Assembly: GCF_007830055.1 (NCBI RefSeq)
Contig: NZ_VLLE01000002.1
Location: forward strand, 1,189,953-1,253,952
DNA length: 64,000 nt
Direction: 5' to 3'
From: Lacibacter cauensis
GTDB lineage: Bacteria; Bacteroidota; Bacteroidia; Chitinophagales; Chitinophagaceae
A model generated the notes under the pieces. It made no database searches. It was given only the letters and a program-made list of their open reading frames with translations, and was not told the origin of the DNA. Both the position numbers and the translations under genes were made by a program. Below are positions 1 through 9,430 of the stretch, piece after piece. Each line of letters starts with the position of its first letter. Positions within the stretch are counted from its first letter, which is position 1.

Positions 1-1478
1 ACCAAACTTACTACCGACTGTTGTGCCACCGGTTGTTCATGCACATTAAATGCGTTCGTCTGTTCATTGTAAATTACCAATGCGCCACCTAGCTTTCCAT
101 ATTCAGGTACTGTACCAAAAAATATTTTTTGTTCGATAGTGGTTGCAACTTTTAATACTGCAAATGCACGGCTTTGTCCTTCTGCTTCACCAATCAACAA
201 CGGATTTTTATCAGCAACATTCCAAGGCTGTTTGGTATCATACATATAAAATCTTCCTTTCGGATAAATACCGAAAAAGATTTTGTTGCCGCTCACTGTC
301 ATCCCTTCTGTTTGATCGAGCCCTGCATATTTTGTATTGATGCCGGTACGTGGATCGTAGGTAGCATGACCACCTGCTAAATATCCACCCATCCATATTT
401 TTTCATCAGGGCCATACAACAATGCATTGATGGGAATCGGTTGTGGTGGTATCTGTAATTTTATTTTTTCTGTTTTGCCTGTTGCAAGATCATACTTCAC
501 CAGGTTAGCACCGGAAGTAAGCACATACAATTTCTTCTTTCCGCCAAAAGCAAATGCATTACCTGTACCGATATCCGTAGCTAATTCTTTGGCAGCAGTA
601 ACCGGTTTCGATGCATCAAACTTCATCAGCTTTTTGTTGGCAGTATAATAAACCGTTTGTGTGTTGGCATCGGTTACAACTGCTTTCATATCCATGCCCG
701 TTATCTCCTGCTCAAACTTTTTTGTTTTGAGATTATACACGAGTGTAACATTACTTGCAGTAAGTAACGCCAGTAAACGGTCTTCTCCATTTTTACCGGG
801 CACCAATTCCAAGCCATATACAAATTCCTGTTCGCTGTATTTGTGTGGCAGCAATTCTTTTTTTGTGCCCGTAGCAGGATTCATTTCAATTAAATGCGCA
901 TGCGAACCAACGCCTGCATACAGCAATCCTGTTTTTGCATGATAGGCTAAACTGCGTACATAATTTTCTCCTTCCACCAACGGACCTTTACCCACATCAG
1001 AAAAACCTTGTTTGGGATGATAGCGAAATACTCTGCATCCAGGATAGGTTGCACCAAACACTTCACCTGCTTTACCTGCTGTAAGATTCCATACATAAGT
1101 TTGATTGGGCAAAGCCTGTCCAAGATTTTTTACTTCCTGTGTGCCGGGTTTGTGACTGAACAAAAAACCACTTGCACCGGGTATGTACAACATGCCATCT
1201 GTTGCAACAGCCAGATCCCACACACCATCTGCACCTTCCAATGGTTTATCCAGAATCATTTTTCCTGTTGCTACTTCATAGCCCAGCAAATGTGCTGGTT
1301 CGCCACGAACAACGGTGTACACCAGCTCTTTTCCTTTGCTGTCTTTTAAAAAGATACTTCCCTGTATCATGGAAGCACCTAACTGCGGACCAAGATTGGT
1401 ATACGTTCCCTGTTGTTGCTGTGCAAAATTTTGTGCAGCATACAAAAGCAGAAAAAGCAGGATCAGTTTATGTTTCAT
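1..1478 (-). CDS. Secreted beta-propeller protein (3' end outside window)
   Basis: An open frame runs without a stop from an ATG at 1478 to the left edge of the window, about 492 codons, so the C-terminus is missing. The first residues, MKHKLILLFLLLYAAQNFAQ, form a typical Sec signal peptide. The rest has repeated short strands with YDPRTG, YNLKTKKF, YDLATGKTEK and similar blade-like motifs, as in quinoprotein/SMP-30-like propellers. The start overlaps the stop of the upstream DapA-like gene (ATGA), which suggests translational coupling in the glycan operon. No catalytic motif can be assigned. It may bind or process a sugar in the periplasm or at the surface. It is confidently a real gene; its function is unknown. 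Confidence 0.8.
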   Translation of the reverse strand, partial: MKHKLILLFLLLYAAQNFAQQQQGTYTNLGPQLGASMIQGSIFLKDSKGKELVYTVVRGEPAHLLGYEVATGKMILDKPLEGADGVWDLAVATDGMLYIPGASGFLFSHKPGTQEVKNLGQALPNQTYVWNLTAGKAGEVFGATYPGCRVFRYHPKQGFSDVGKGPLVEGENYVRSLAYHAKTGLLYAGVGSHAHLIEMNPATGTKKELLPHKYSEQEFVYGLELVPGKNGEDRLLALLTASNVTLVYNLKTKKFEQEITGMDMKAVVTDANTQTVYYTANKKLMKFDASKPVTAAKELATDIGTGNAFAFGGKKKLYVLTSGANLVKYDLATGKTEKIKLQIPPQPIPINALLYGPDEKIWMGGYLAGGHATYDPRTGINTKYAGLDQTEGMTVSGNKIFFGIYPKGRFYMYDTKQPWNVADKNPLLIGEAEGQSRAFAVLKVATTIEQKIFFGTVPEYGKLGGALVIYNEQTNAFNVHEQPVAQQSVVSL

Positions 1479-2545
1479 TGAAGAGCTTTTTGGCTGTGGA
1501 GAAATTCGTTGACAAATGCATCATCGTGCAAATTCGGATAAGCAGCATATACACGGCTGATCTCTTCGTTTTGTCCGGCCGACATTTGTTCTTTCGGATT
1601 TAAACACCAGGTTCCTTCTAGCAACCCTTGTCTGCGTAAAAACTCATGCATACCCGGTATACAACCATGAAACTGGTTGGCAGGATCGAACATCGCTGCA
1701 TTCACATCTGTAATTTCAATTCCCTTTGTGAGTAATGCAGCAAGCTTTGCAGCATCATGATCTTGTTTCACCGCTTTTACTTCCGCTAACAATTCAACTG
1801 CCTTGTTGGTCCATACTGCCCAATGTCCCAGCAAACCACCCACAAATTCTTTTTCTGCAATTGTATTATTTACGGCGAAGCGATAGGTAGTTAATAAATC
1901 AGCAACAATGTTATCATCATTACCGGTGTACATCGCAATATCATCTTTGCGTTTGCTGTTACAAACGGCACGCATTACATCGAGAGTTTGATAACGGTTA
2001 AACGATGCAACTTTAATTGCCTCCACATTCTCAATATCAGCAAAGGCTTTCCAGAAATCGTAACTGAAAATTCGTCCGCCAACAGAAGGTTGCAGATAAA
2101 AGCCAAACACCGGCATTACAGCTGCAACTGCACGTACACGATCAAGAATGGCATCTTCCGTCCAGCCCTGCAAACCACCCATACTCAGCAAACCCATATC
2201 ATAACCAAAACGCAAAGCTGTTTCAGCTTCACTCAACGCTTGTTCAGTTGGTCCGCATAAACCGGCCACTTTTAAAAACGGACGTTGCAAATTGGCATTT
2301 GCAATTTCTTCTGCTGCCAATTCCAACACCGGCGCATACAGATCGATACCCGGCTGTCGTATTTCAAATTGTGTTGAATGCACACCAACCGCAATACCAC
2401 CTGCACCACTGGCAATGTAGTAGCGGCTTAACAGGCGTTGACGTTGTTCATCTAATTTCCGTTCTGCATTCAATGCAAGCGGATGCGCAGGAATAACTGT
2501 ACCTGCATGCAAATGTTGTTTGAGTGTTGCGTGTAATGTTTTCAT
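1475..2545 (-). CDS. DapA-family (dihydrodipicolinate synthase-like) aldolase/lyase
   Basis: This is a 356-residue protein of the DapA/NAL TIM-barrel family, which forms a Schiff base between a 2-oxo acid and a lysine. The expected Tyr and Lys can be placed at Tyr150 (FGFYLQPSVGG) and Lys178 (EAIKVASFNR). The protein is longer than the roughly 300 residues usual for DapA, with extra C-terminal sequence. The start at 2545 was chosen over an upstream in-frame ATG because it overlaps the stop of the preceding oxidoreductase (TGATG), and the longer version would run through that gene. In this locus it more likely cleaves or dehydrates a sugar-derived 2-keto acid than makes dihydrodipicolinate. 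That role is inferred from context. Confidence 0.85.
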   Translation of the reverse strand: MKTLHATLKQHLHAGTVIPAHPLALNAERKLDEQRQRLLSRYYIASGAGGIAVGVHSTQFEIRQPGIDLYAPVLELAAEEIANANLQRPFLKVAGLCGPTEQALSEAETALRFGYDMGLLSMGGLQGWTEDAILDRVRAVAAVMPVFGFYLQPSVGGRIFSYDFWKAFADIENVEAIKVASFNRYQTLDVMRAVCNSKRKDDIAMYTGNDDNIVADLLTTYRFAVNNTIAEKEFVGGLLGHWAVWTNKAVELLAEVKAVKQDHDAAKLAALLTKGIEITDVNAAMFDPANQFHGCIPGMHEFLRRQGLLEGTWCLNPKEQMSAGQNEEISRVYAAYPNLHDDAFVNEFLHSQKALQ

Positions 2546-3561
2546 CAGAATTTGCCCTCCCTTTCCTGGAAATGTGTGGCCTTGCCCGAAATAGCGCCGC
2601 CCTTCTGCATCCAGGTTGCAGTGATATCTATAATTTGTTTGATGGTAATGGTTGGATAACCGAACAGACGATGACACTCAGATGCATTGCTGAGTAAAGC
2701 TGTTGGTTGTTCTTCATAGATGAAGATGGGTTCTTTACCAAAGATGTTGCCGAACTGATGTGCCAGCCAGCGAACAGAAACAGTTTCCGGTCCGGTTACA
2801 TTTAAAACCTTTGCAGGAGTACTGCAATGCAGCAAGGAACGGATTGCAATTTCATTGGCATCGCCCTGCCAGATCACATTGACATTGCCGGTACGCAGAT
2901 CAATAGCACGACCTTCGTTCACAGCTTTCGCTACTTCCAGCACAACACCATAACGAAAATCAACGGCATAATTTAAACGATAGATAAGCGTAGCTGTTTG
3001 ATTGAGCTCAGAGAAATACTGGAACATCCGTTCACGACCCAAACAGGATTGTCCGTATTCACCCAATGGAGCAGGTGTTGCTTCTTCTGATAAACCACCC
3101 GAATGCACAGGCACAAACGGCAATACATTACCGGTTGAAAAAGCAACGATGCGGCTCTGTTTGTATTTTTCGGCTACACGTCCCGGTAAGTAGGCATTCA
3201 TGGCCCAGGTAAACGCTTCTTTACCTGTTGTGCCGAATTTATGTCCGGCCAGGTAAATCACATTCGGCGCAAAAGGTAATGCCTGCAATTCTGCATCATT
3301 CAGCAGATCAGCAGAAATTGTTTGCACACCTGCTGCTTCAAGTTGTGTACGCATGGCTTCATCTGAAAAACGGGAAACAGCAATCACCTTATGCGGCAAT
3401 CCTGCTTTCTCCATTGCCTGCTTTGCCAGCACAGCCATCGATGGCCCCATTTTTCCACCGGCACCTAACAATAAAATATCACCATCAATACTGCGCAGAT
3501 CATTCACCAACGCATCGGATGGAGCAAGGATTTCTTTTTCTAATAACAAAAGTTCATTCAT
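2545..3561 (-). CDS. NAD(P)-dependent epimerase/oxidoreductase
   Basis: This 338-residue protein of the NAD-dependent epimerase/dehydratase (extended SDR-like) family has a glycine-rich dinucleotide-binding loop, LLLGAGGKMG, near residue 35, later followed by strand-like segments VIYLAGHKFG and IVAFSTGNVLPF. A clear YxxxK pair is hard to place: SEYGQSCLGRE-like residues near 170 are candidates. There is no signal peptide, so it should act in the cytoplasm. It sits between the Nramp-like transporter and the DapA-like gene with a one-base overlap to the latter. A sugar or uronic-acid oxidation/reduction step feeding the DapA-like enzyme is the simplest reading, but the substrate is not visible. 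Confidence 0.8.
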   Translation of the reverse strand: MNELLLLEKEILAPSDALVNDLRSIDGDILLLGAGGKMGPSMAVLAKQAMEKAGLPHKVIAVSRFSDEAMRTQLEAAGVQTISADLLNDAELQALPFAPNVIYLAGHKFGTTGKEAFTWAMNAYLPGRVAEKYKQSRIVAFSTGNVLPFVPVHSGGLSEEATPAPLGEYGQSCLGRERMFQYFSELNQTATLIYRLNYAVDFRYGVVLEVAKAVNEGRAIDLRTGNVNVIWQGDANEIAIRSLLHCSTPAKVLNVTGPETVSVRWLAHQFGNIFGKEPIFIYEEQPTALLSNASECHRLFGYPTITIKQIIDITATWMQKGGAISGKATHFQEREGKF

Positions 3562-3595
3562 TACAAATGGTTATAGTTAATTGAAGTAATAGCAA

Positions 3596-4798
3596 TTAAA
3601 AAACGAGTTGATAAAAATTCCATACAGCCAAACCGGTCAGCAACAGCAAACCGACAGCTCCGGCTATTTTATAAAAAAGCGAATTGACACGTTCGCCCAT
3701 GATGGATGCATCGTTTGCAACTGCATACATGGCAAAGCCAATAAGTGGCACCAAAAAAATAGTAACGCTTTGTGCAAAAATGATGAGCTCCAACGGCAGC
3801 TTACCAAATATCAACGCAATGCTTGCACCGCTGATCATCACCAATGCAATCAATCCTTTCACTGCTTTGCTGTTTAGTTTACTGCCCATACCTAACGCAT
3901 CGCCCAGCAAACTGCCACCAACTGTTGCATTACCAATCAACGATGAAAATGATGCGCCAAACAAACCGGCTAAAAAAAGATTTGCTGCATACGAACCAAA
4001 CAATGGTGCCAGTACACCCGACATTTCTGCTGCACTGTTTACACTTTTTCCCTGCGGATGTAATACTGCGGCCGCACAAATGATCACCACCGCACTCATT
4101 ACACCCAGCAACAAAATACCGGTGCTGCTTTTGCTTTTTCCTGTTGCTAAACCTGTTGCCCTGTTTTCCTGTTCGAGATAAGATTGATAGAACGCACCAA
4201 CAATAGAAAAGCAGGAAGCGATAAATGCAATGAGTAAACCTGCTGAACCTTTGGGAATGTTTGGAACAAGTCCCGTCACAACATCAGCTGCAGATGGTTT
4301 TACAAAAAACAATGTTGTAATAAACGAAAATAACATGAGTGCTACCAGAGCAATCATTAAGCGTTCCAGTGTTTTGTAAAAGCTGCGGAAAAACAATAAA
4401 CCAATACCGAGCAAATTGAACAACACGATCCAAAACCAAACAGGTGTATTGGTTGCTTCTGCTACTGCAATACCAACACCAACCGAATTACCTGCCTGGA
4501 AAGAAGTAGTAACCAAAAATACTCCAATGCCAATGAGCAATGTGATCTTGTTACCCCATTTTTTTCTGATCTGTGTAAGTAAGCTGAGATTACTTACGGC
4601 ACCTGTTCTTGCTCCCATAGATGTAAATACCATCATGAAAAAAATGGCGAGTACCACCACCCACAGCATTGAATAACCATAGTCGGCACCAAGGCGTGAG
4701 GTGATGGTCATTTTACTGGGGCCAAATACCAATGCGGCTGTAATGATGCCCGGTACAATGGCTCTTGCTTTGCTGAATATCGTTTTTGTTTGTTCCAT
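3596..4798 (-). CDS. Nramp-like membrane transporter with a changed metal-site motif
   Basis: This 400-residue integral membrane protein has about 11 hydrophobic helices. It aligns along TM1 with MntH/Nramp proteins (VPGIITAALVF..., then GYSMLWVVVLA). The Nramp DPGN metal-binding motif is replaced by GPSK, and the TM6 M-P-H region reads AFYQSY, so the Asp, Asn and Met ligands of metal-transporting Nramps are absent. It belongs to the wider LeuT-fold Nramp/APC group, but transport of divalent metal is doubtful. It lies 6 bases after the sugar dehydrogenase gene inside the glycan operon, so a sugar acid or another organic substrate is possible. The family call is fairly secure; the substrate is open. 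Confidence 0.75.
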   Translation of the reverse strand: MEQTKTIFSKARAIVPGIITAALVFGPSKMTITSRLGADYGYSMLWVVVLAIFFMMVFTSMGARTGAVSNLSLLTQIRKKWGNKITLLIGIGVFLVTTSFQAGNSVGVGIAVAEATNTPVWFWIVLFNLLGIGLLFFRSFYKTLERLMIALVALMLFSFITTLFFVKPSAADVVTGLVPNIPKGSAGLLIAFIASCFSIVGAFYQSYLEQENRATGLATGKSKSSTGILLLGVMSAVVIICAAAVLHPQGKSVNSAAEMSGVLAPLFGSYAANLFLAGLFGASFSSLIGNATVGGSLLGDALGMGSKLNSKAVKGLIALVMISGASIALIFGKLPLELIIFAQSVTIFLVPLIGFAMYAVANDASIMGERVNSLFYKIAGAVGLLLLTGLAVWNFYQLVF

Positions 4799-4804
4799 TG
4801 CAGA

Positions 4805-6301
4805 TCACGAACGTTTTTGAAAAATGATTTCTTTATTTACCGATGCCGCTTTGTTGCCCCAACTGTTGCGGATGTAATTGATGAGGGAACGCATTTCTTC
4901 ATCTTTCAAAAAAGAAAATGCAGGCATGGCCGATCCGTCTTTTCCTTTTCTTCCTTTCAATAACAGATCAATGAGTTCCTGCGATGAACCGTTTACAATT
5001 GCCGAACCTTTCAGTGCAGGAAAAATACCTTGTACACCTGTGCCATCGGGTTTGTGGCAGGAAGCACAGTACTGTTTGTACAGTTCTTCGCCGTTTAATT
5101 TTGTAACAGCACCTGCAGAACTTCCTTTCAATACAGGATGTATTGCTTTTGTTGTTGCTGAAATTTTTAGAATGCGATCATCGCCTTGTTTTGGAAAACC
5201 GCTTGCCGGATTCCAGTCACGGTTACTGGTGCTGATGTACACAGCTCCATCTTTACCTGCACAGATATCACGGATGCGTCCATAACGATCAGCAAAAAAA
5301 ACTTCTTCGTTAACGATGGCAGTTCCTGCATCGTTCAACTTTAATACACGTACACTTTGTGTTTTTAATGTGCCCACTAAAAGACTGTTCTTCCATTCGG
5401 GTATGGCAGTATGTACATAGAATGTTATCCCCGATGGAGCCACAACAGGTGTCCAGGAATACAAGGGCTCAACAGTATGTTCTTTAGCTGCAAAAACATG
5501 TTCGCTTTCGAGGTTATGAAAACCTTCGATAACAGGCCAGCCATAATTTGCTCCTTTGTTAATGTGGTTGATTTCATCTTCAATCGCATCACCATGCTCA
5601 GCAGTATACAAAAGTCCTTTATCAGAATAAACCAATCCTTGCATGTTGCGGAAACCTTTCGCCCACACATAACTTTTCGGATTGGGATTATCTGCCGGAA
5701 TTGTTCCATCAAGATTGAGGCGTAAAATTTTTCCATTCAAACAGGTATCGCTCTGAGCATTGGTGATCGTGTAGGCATCGCCGGTAGCCCAGATGATTTT
5801 TTTATCAGGAGAAATGGTGAGTCGTGAACCATTGTGCGCCGTATTACCACCAATCTCTAAAACAGTTGTTGGCTCAACCAATGTATCATTTTGAAAACGG
5901 TAACGTTCCAGTCTTGAAAAGATCACACTGTCACGCATCAATGTATAATTCACAAAAACAAAAGGCTGCGTAGTAAAATCAGGATGCAGTGTTATGCCCA
6001 GCAAACCCGCTGTCCGTTTGCGCCACACATCATTAATATGCAGTAGTTGTTTTCGTTCACCCGTTGTTACATCAATGCGCCAAACAGTGCCACCCTGTTC
6101 AGTAACCCACAACTGATTATCTTCTCCATAATGCAGATCCCAGGGCACATCCATTTCTGAAGCAAGCACTTCCACTTTCAATAATGTATTTTGCAGTTGT
6201 ACATTGTCAATTATCTGCAAATCACTTTTGTTTTTACTCGTACATGCAGAAAATAAGAGCAGACTAAAAAAAAGATAAGTTCTCTTACAGGTATGTTTCA
6301 T
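4805..6301 (-). CDS. Lipoprotein PQQ-type glucose/sorbosone dehydrogenase with C-terminal cytochrome c
   Basis: This 498-residue lipoprotein has lipobox LLLFSAC with Cys20. Residues about 50-390 form a soluble glucose/sorbosone dehydrogenase propeller (PWDLHYGEDNQLWVTEQGG, NTAHNGSRLTIS, TAEHGDAIEDEIN). The last ~95 residues are a class I cytochrome c with the haem motif CASCH and a likely Met ligand in SAMPAFSF. Such fusions oxidise sugars in the periplasm and pass electrons to the respiratory chain. The chosen start (6301) is one base from the stop of the BNR gene. An upstream in-frame extension of 52 codons overlaps that gene and has no signal sequence. PQQ dependence is a family property, not seen directly. 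Confidence 0.88.
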   Translation of the reverse strand: MKHTCKRTYLFFSLLLFSACTSKNKSDLQIIDNVQLQNTLLKVEVLASEMDVPWDLHYGEDNQLWVTEQGGTVWRIDVTTGERKQLLHINDVWRKRTAGLLGITLHPDFTTQPFVFVNYTLMRDSVIFSRLERYRFQNDTLVEPTTVLEIGGNTAHNGSRLTISPDKKIIWATGDAYTITNAQSDTCLNGKILRLNLDGTIPADNPNPKSYVWAKGFRNMQGLVYSDKGLLYTAEHGDAIEDEINHINKGANYGWPVIEGFHNLESEHVFAAKEHTVEPLYSWTPVVAPSGITFYVHTAIPEWKNSLLVGTLKTQSVRVLKLNDAGTAIVNEEVFFADRYGRIRDICAGKDGAVYISTSNRDWNPASGFPKQGDDRILKISATTKAIHPVLKGSSAGAVTKLNGEELYKQYCASCHKPDGTGVQGIFPALKGSAIVNGSSQELIDLLLKGRKGKDGSAMPAFSFLKDEEMRSLINYIRNSWGNKAASVNKEIIFQKRS

Positions 6302-6302
6302 T

Positions 6303-7751
6303 TTACGGATTGATCTTGACAGGTTTTGCAAATTCAGTTTCCATCTTTTCGGGCAGTTGATATACGTTGCCTTTGCTGTCGCAGAAATACAAACGTGATA
6401 CAGATTTTGCTCTTCCGTTTCCATCGGCCCAAAACGCATAAAAATCTTTGTGTGCATTCACCGGTCTGCGTGGATAGGAATGATTGTATTGACTATTGCG
6501 TGTTAATTGTTTGCTGCTCCAGCTCCGTCCTTTATCCGTGCTTGTCCATAATACAATTTCACCGCCGGTATTGTATTGCTGTGGCCCATCGGTTGTTGGG
6601 CCGATGATCTGCCAGGTATTGCCGTTGATGTACAGCGAACCCATATCATAATTGTTATCCGATGTTGTTACTTTACGTATCTCCCAGGCTTTACCATTGT
6701 AATAAGCAGTATGCCATTCTCTCGGGCCTTTCTCAGGACCCGCTTCGTATCCCTTGCTGGTGATATAAAGAATAACCGGTCTTCCTTTTTTATCGAAGTT
6801 GACATCGTTGATGTACACATTCAATCCTTCAGCATAATAATCTTTCACCAATGCAGGATTCTGAATAGCAGAAAGCGGTAATGTCAATTGCTTTCCATCT
6901 GCACTCTGCCAGCTTTTTCCAAAATCCTTGCTATGCATGTAATAGAGATTCGAACGATAGTTCAAACCATTCTCACCATTTTTAACCGGATGAAAATTGA
7001 ACACTGTTGCAACAGTGTTTTTAAACTGACCACTTGTTTGATAATGCCCTTCTTCGATCACCGCCAGATCGATCCATGAGCTGTAAGCAACGCCATCGCT
7101 GCTGGTCATATAACTGATCGTACGGCGTGGTTTCGATGGCTGACCGGGAATGACATTACGATCGTAATGGGTAAGCAGATTGATAAAACCACGTCCTTTT
7201 TGATACCATGTTTGCAGGTAAGAAAAGTTTGTCATCGGCACAGCAACGTCCTTCTCAATTTTAGTAGGCTTAATCTCTCTGAATTCGGTTATATCGTAAG
7301 GCTTTACACTTTTATGAATATAAGATGGGCCGCTGGTGCCATGTGCCGTTGAGAATATCCAGATATAACCTTCAGCATCAATATTCAGCACAGGATTGTC
7401 ATGTGCATCATTTGTTTTTTTATCTAATACAATCGTTGGGCGAGGTACTAATCCGGTTTTATGATCGAAATAAGCAACTGCATGCAACAACGTTTTTCCT
7501 GCTTTATCTGTAGCGCCGTAACAGAAAAACGTTTTGTTCACCTTTGCTGCATACACCGAAAACGGATAATGATTTGCCGGATAGGTTGCTAATCCCCCGC
7601 CATACTTGTACACGTATGCATCGTTTGATGGCTGGTTGGCATACCAGATGCCACGGTAACCATCATCTTTTACATTGAGCGTTAAAGTTGTTTGCTGTGC
7701 AGTTGCACAAAAACAAATGCACACGGCAATAAAAAAAAGTTGACTCCTCAT
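6303..7751 (-). CDS. Secreted BNR_4-repeat propeller protein
   Basis: This 482-residue protein has signal peptide MRSQLFFIAVCICFCATAQ. It shows BNR/Asp-box-like blades (SKDFGKSWQSADG, STDKGRSWSSKQ) and the conserved opening DDGYRGIWYANQP with GGGLATYPANHYPFSVYA, as in BNR_4 proteins of polysaccharide loci. Related propellers include polysaccharide lyases and exo-acting glycan-binding enzymes, so it could be the carbohydrate-active component acting before GH88. A catalytic residue set cannot be assigned from sequence alone. It follows SusD after an intercistronic hairpin and is one base ahead of the sugar dehydrogenase gene. Confidence 0.82.
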   Translation of the reverse strand: MRSQLFFIAVCICFCATAQQTTLTLNVKDDGYRGIWYANQPSNDAYVYKYGGGLATYPANHYPFSVYAAKVNKTFFCYGATDKAGKTLLHAVAYFDHKTGLVPRPTIVLDKKTNDAHDNPVLNIDAEGYIWIFSTAHGTSGPSYIHKSVKPYDITEFREIKPTKIEKDVAVPMTNFSYLQTWYQKGRGFINLLTHYDRNVIPGQPSKPRRTISYMTSSDGVAYSSWIDLAVIEEGHYQTSGQFKNTVATVFNFHPVKNGENGLNYRSNLYYMHSKDFGKSWQSADGKQLTLPLSAIQNPALVKDYYAEGLNVYINDVNFDKKGRPVILYITSKGYEAGPEKGPREWHTAYYNGKAWEIRKVTTSDNNYDMGSLYINGNTWQIIGPTTDGPQQYNTGGEIVLWTSTDKGRSWSSKQLTRNSQYNHSYPRRPVNAHKDFYAFWADGNGRAKSVSRLYFCDSKGNVYQLPEKMETEFAKPVKINP

Positions 7752-7821
7752 TACGAATGCTGAATTTGAAAATACAGGGCAATAGTTTTTCTGTTATGCG
7801 TTTTGCACAGCATAAACAGTT

Positions 7822-7857
7822 ACAGGATACACCGGGGGAATTACTCCCCCGGCCTCC
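7822..7857 (-). other. Intercistronic stem-loop between susD and the BNR gene
   Basis: A perfect 8-bp GC-rich stem (arms 7832-7839 and 7845-7852, CCGGGGGA/TCCCCCGG) has a 5-base loop and is extended by AGGA/TCCT flanks. No T-run follows on the minus strand, so it is better read as an mRNA-stabilising or attenuating element than as a full terminator. It would let SusC/SusD be made in excess over the downstream enzymes. Confidence 0.6.
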
Positions 7858-7880
7858 TGTTGTATAAAAAAGATTCGCTC

Positions 7881-9344
7881 TTAGTAACCGGAATTCTGTT
7901 TGATCAATGCCGGGTTGATATCGATTTGACTTTGTGGAATAGGAAACAACACATGATGCGCCTGCATACCTGATGTTCCAAGTACAGCCAATGCACGGTT
8001 TGTGCGTACGAGATCGAACCAACGATGACCTTCAAACGCCAGTTCTACTCTGCGCTCCTGTTCAACAGCTAAACGGAATGCAGCCTGATCAGCCACCTGT
8101 AATGCGGCATTGGCATTGCTGCTTGTTTTCGATGCAAGACCAGCTCTTGTTCTTACCTGGTTGAGATAAGTAAAAGCGGGACCATCTGCTACATAACCCT
8201 GTTCGTTCAAGGCTTCAGCATACATCAGCAACACATCAGCATAACGCAGTACGATCCAGTTGTTATCGCTGTCCAGATATGCAGCGGGCACACCTGCATA
8301 CTTGATGATATAATTATGGTTGACTGTATTTCCGTTCAACACATAGCTGTTACGCATAGACGCTGCTTTGCGCAAATCGCCTAATTCATACGCATTGCTC
8401 ATGTTGGCGGTTGGAATATTTTGTCCCAATGGATTGCCAACACTTACAACTGCTGTACCCGAACCGATTGGTGCAAACTGGTTGGTAAAAGGACTTCCTT
8501 CACCAGTTGCTCCTTTGCGGAACTGCACTTCAAAAATCGATTCACGGTTATTTTCATTTGCTGCACCAAAAATGTTGGCGTACGAAGTAACCAACTGGTA
8601 CTTAGTTTGAGCTGCTGCATCAATTACTTCCTTCAGCTTTTGTGCTGCAAGTGCCCAGTTTTGTTGTGTAAGGTATACTTTGCCCAACAACGACATCGCT
8701 GCGCCTTTTGTTGCACGACCGATATCGGCACTTGCATATTCAAACGGCAGATTCTGTTCTGCATCTTTCAGATCGGCAATGATCTGCTCGTACACTTTTG
8801 CAGTTGTTTCACGACCATACTTATAACCTTCCTGCGGATTATTGATGATATCGGTTACGAGGGGTACATCACCAAAAATGCGTACGAGGTTAAAATACAT
8901 CAACGCTCTTAAAAAACGGGCTTCAGCTTTGTAACGGACTTTCAATGTTGCATCCATGTTTACCGCATCAATTTTATTGATGACGATATTGGCCGATTGA
9001 ATACCTTGGTAATGCCCGTTCCATGTTGTACTGCTGATCGATGTAACCGCATTGTTGGTAAACATATCTACGGCCTGCATATCGGCACCTGCTGCCGGAT
9101 CGGTAATCTCTGTATTATCCGAACGCAGATCGCCAATGATGTGCATGGAGGAATAATACATACCGCCGTACTGCAATGCACTGTAAACAGATGACAATGC
9201 ATTTTTCATATCCTCACCTGTACGGTAAAAATTATTGCTGTTTTGCTGCGAGATGGGAGCAAGATCAAGAAAGTCTTTCTTGCAACTGCTGCCGGTTAAA
9301 AGTGCAACAGTGCAAATGGTAATTAATTTATGACTGGTCTTCAT
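7881..9344 (-). CDS. SusD/RagB-family outer-membrane glycan-binding lipoprotein
   Basis: This 487-residue lipoprotein (Cys21 in LTGSSCKKDFLDLAP) has the SusD hallmarks: an N-terminal SusD-like region, TPR-type helices (KAEARFLRALMYFNLVRIFGDVPLV near residue 140) and the C-terminal RWFDLVRTNRAL...LFPIPQSQIDINP signature. It forms the lid of the SusCD import complex and binds the oligosaccharide at the cell surface. It lies 86 bases after its SusC partner in the usual order. The family is certain; the glycan is not visible, although the neighbouring GH88 points to a uronate-containing polymer. Confidence 0.95.
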   Translation of the reverse strand: MKTSHKLITICTVALLTGSSCKKDFLDLAPISQQNSNNFYRTGEDMKNALSSVYSALQYGGMYYSSMHIIGDLRSDNTEITDPAAGADMQAVDMFTNNAVTSISSTTWNGHYQGIQSANIVINKIDAVNMDATLKVRYKAEARFLRALMYFNLVRIFGDVPLVTDIINNPQEGYKYGRETTAKVYEQIIADLKDAEQNLPFEYASADIGRATKGAAMSLLGKVYLTQQNWALAAQKLKEVIDAAAQTKYQLVTSYANIFGAANENNRESIFEVQFRKGATGEGSPFTNQFAPIGSGTAVVSVGNPLGQNIPTANMSNAYELGDLRKAASMRNSYVLNGNTVNHNYIIKYAGVPAAYLDSDNNWIVLRYADVLLMYAEALNEQGYVADGPAFTYLNQVRTRAGLASKTSSNANAALQVADQAAFRLAVEQERRVELAFEGHRWFDLVRTNRALAVLGTSGMQAHHVLFPIPQSQIDINPALIKQNSGY

Positions 9345-9430
9345 GTCGTTAATGTTTTGTTTTTAATACAGTTTTTCTTTCCTTCTATCACTGTTCTGTT
9401 ACTGCTGTATCATGCAATGAATCTTATGAA

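Noticed and set aside
2546-2677. Longer start for the DapA-like gene
   Set aside because: The extension lies inside the oxidoreductase gene and has no family-like sequence; the ATG at 2545 overlaps the upstream stop in the usual way.
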